Assembly (NCBI GenBank): GCA_937958365.1
Contig: CALFEW010000410.1
Span: 1 to 13,204, forward strand
Source of the DNA: an uncultured Chloroflexota bacterium
GTDB taxonomy: Bacteria; Chloroflexota; Anaerolineae; Promineifilales; Promineifilaceae
DNA: 13,204 nucleotides
Direction of reading: 5' to 3'
Below the pieces are notes generated by a model. The model was not told the DNA's origin and ran no database searches. It saw only the letters and a program-made list of their open reading frames with translations. Positions within the stretch are counted from its first letter, which is position 1. Each line of letters opens with the position of its first letter. The translations under genes were made by a program, and so were the position numbers. Positions 11,963 to 13,204 of this stretch are shown here, one piece after another.

Positions 11963-13204
11963 CTAGGGCGCGTCTACCCATAGTTGGTAGGGTGTGTTAT
12001 TGGGCTGCCCATCGTTGATCACCCGGATGTAATAACGCCCGACCGGTTGCACTGCCATAACATGGACCGTTTTGGTGGTGGATTGGCTGCCATCGTTACC
12101 CAGGATGGTTAAACTGCCGCACAGTGCGCCCCCGTAAACGACAATTTGCCCCAACTCTGGCGTGAAGTTGGTCAGGTGGACGGTGATGTTAGCGGGAGTG
12201 GCCAGATCGAAGCGATACCAGTCGTCTACGTCGTCGGGCAGGAAGGCATAGGTCTGGTTTATGGAAATGGGATATGCCTGCGTGCAAATGTCGTTGGGTT
12301 CTTCGGGGGAGAAGTTCTTGAAAACGGCCGGTAGGTGGACGTAGTAAGGTTCGCGGATGGTGACGCTGATGGTTTGAGCGGCGTTCAGTGGATGCCCGGC
12401 TGCGTCCTGGCCCACGGCCGTTACCGTATGGCTGATCACCTGCCCGGCCTGCCCGCTGACCTGGGCAGCAAACTGGCATTCATAATTGCCGCTGACCAGC
12501 AAACTCTGAGGCGTGGCGCACGTCCCTGCGGCGCCCAGGTCGCCGATGATGCTGTCTACCAGACTGGTGATGGTGACGCTGACAATGCTGGTGTTGCTGA
12601 CATTTACGGTAAAGGTAACAAGACCACCTGGTTCGATCACGCTCAGGGGGTTGGCCTGAAGTTGCAGAACGGCCGTCGGTCCAGGGTCGGCGCACGATTC
12701 TGTCTGGGCGCTGTTGGTCTGGCCGGGCGTGATGCAGCGAACGCTGAAGTCTACGTTGTTAACGGCCGTGTCTACCCCATTTGGAAAGCGAGAAATACCG
12801 GTGAAAACGGCCGTAGCTGAATCAGACAGACCCACTCCCGACCCTTCCACATAAGGCGGCGACGTGTCGCCATCATAACTCACCACATCCACAATCTCAT
12901 TACTCAGGGTGAGCGCTACCGCGTCAGGCGCGCCATTCTGAATCAGATCCACATTGGGCGAGACGTCCAGATCGCAATTCATCACGTTGGCCGCGTTGCC
13001 ACAAATGACAAAGTAAGCGCCAGCCGCCAGGTCAAAATCTGGCAAAGCGATTGATTGGTAAACAGAATCATCCGCGCCATTCACAAGCCGGACCGTGTAA
13101 GCTAACAGATTGGCGGCGACGGTGTCGGCGTTGTAGATTTCGATGAACTCGGCCGTATCACTGCCCGGCTGGTTATAGTCAATTTCGTTGATGACCAGAT
13201 CGCG
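11963..13204 (-). CDS. Secreted multidomain LTD / PPC-like protein, 5' end outside the window
   Basis: 413 residues are visible; the frame is open to the right edge, so the start and any signal peptide are missing. A GTG at 13084 is inside the first domain and is not the start. Visible residues 1 to about 160 are a lamin-tail domain: DLVINEIDYNQPGSDTAEFI (2-21), IALPDFDLAAGAYFVICG, then VSYDGDTSPPYVEGSGVGL. Residues about 178-284 form an Ig-like, DUF11-type domain (GGLVTFTVNVSNTS). A linker EPYYVHLPAVFKN (285-297) precedes a pre-peptidase C-terminal-like domain (about 300-413) with EEPNDICTQAYPI and DVDDWYRFDL. No peptidase or anchor is seen, so the role is probably binding or structure outside the cell. 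It shares the LTD fold with 8309-9079 and a short YLP-type motif with the phospholipase D-like protein. TAV tripeptides again come from ACGGCCGT sites. Confidence 0.85.
   Translation of the reverse strand, partial: RDLVINEIDYNQPGSDTAEFIEIYNADTVAANLLAYTVRLVNGADDSVYQSIALPDFDLAAGAYFVICGNAANVMNCDLDVSPNVDLIQNGAPDAVALTLSNEIVDVVSYDGDTSPPYVEGSGVGLSDSATAVFTGISRFPNGVDTAVNNVDFSVRCITPGQTNSAQTESCADPGPTAVLQLQANPLSVIEPGGLVTFTVNVSNTSIVSVTITSLVDSIIGDLGAAGTCATPQSLLVSGNYECQFAAQVSGQAGQVISHTVTAVGQDAAGHPLNAAQTISVTIREPYYVHLPAVFKNFSPEEPNDICTQAYPISINQTYAFLPDDVDDWYRFDLATPANITVHLTNFTPELGQIVVYGGALCGSLTILGNDGSQSTTKTVHVMAVQPVGRYYIRVINDGQPNNTPYQLWVDAP

Larger units (their letters stand above)
729..12815. repeat. HIP1-like dispersed palindrome ACGGCCGT (about 31 sites)
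   Basis: ACGGCCGT starts, by hand count, at 729, 841, 1591, 1782, 2064, 2609, 2905, 3515, 3739, 3845, 4099, 4348, 4798, 5231, 5291, 5491, 5566, 5782, 5830, 6110, 6316, 8337, 8424, 9222, 9846, 9946, 10880, 12414, 12669, 12762 and 12807. Twelve of these extend to the full AACGGCCGTT (for example 840, 1781, 2063, 2904, 5290, 5490, 5565, 6315, 8336, 8423, 9221, 9945). They occur in genes on both strands and between genes. A few positions may be off by one. Confidence 0.9.

Overview
The window looks like a piece of a GC-rich, free-living bacterial chromosome, most likely a Chloroflexota bacterium of the Anaerolineae / Ardenticatenia type. This is inference from three things: secreted proteins carrying lamin-tail domains and a Y-x-x-x-LP-type motif, an Ino1-type inositol-phosphate synthase, and a very high load of short repeats. 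There are no rRNAs, tRNAs, CRISPR arrays, transposases or phage genes. Ten protein genes are supported, one of them cut by the right edge, plus one doubtful 30-codon ORF.

Layout. Positions 1-995 hold a minus-strand methyltransferase-like gene, a possible tiny ORF and a promoter region. Positions 996-6225 hold three plus-strand genes that probably form a lipid-linked glycosylation cassette: a polyprenyl-phosphate glycosyltransferase (GT2), a GT39/PMT-like membrane glycosyltransferase and a large YfhO-like membrane protein. The GT2 enzyme would charge a lipid carrier with a sugar, and the two GT-C-type membrane proteins would use such carriers outside the membrane. Positions 6357-8195 hold a two-CBS-domain protein and inositol-3-phosphate synthase, separated by a hairpin/T-tract terminator or attenuator and closed by a bidirectional terminator at 8246-8274. 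Positions 8309-10106 hold two minus-strand genes: isoaspartyl peptidase/asparaginase, and downstream of it a membrane-anchored lamin-tail-domain (LTD) protein. A secreted two-HKD phospholipase D-like protein (10394-11518, plus) follows. After a 444-bp repeat-filled gap comes a second LTD protein (minus, 5' end outside the window) with a pre-peptidase C-terminal-like domain.

The most unusual content is in the DNA itself rather than in any one gene. (1) The palindrome ACGGCCGT occurs about 31 times by hand count, 12 of them as the full AACGGCCGTT, in both coding and intergenic DNA; well under one 8-mer would be expected. It recalls HIP1 of cyanobacteria. (2) At least nine tandem arrays with different sequences share a 7-bp unit (one uses 14 = 2x7). 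Six lie wholly inside the two membrane glycosyltransferase genes and stay open; they recall the heptanucleotide STRRs of cyanobacteria. (3) Two elements are palindromes built of two smaller palindromes. (4) Two further dispersed repeat families are present. Together these suggest a genome with a HIP1/STRR-like repeat ecology outside cyanobacteria, able to write short peptides into proteins.
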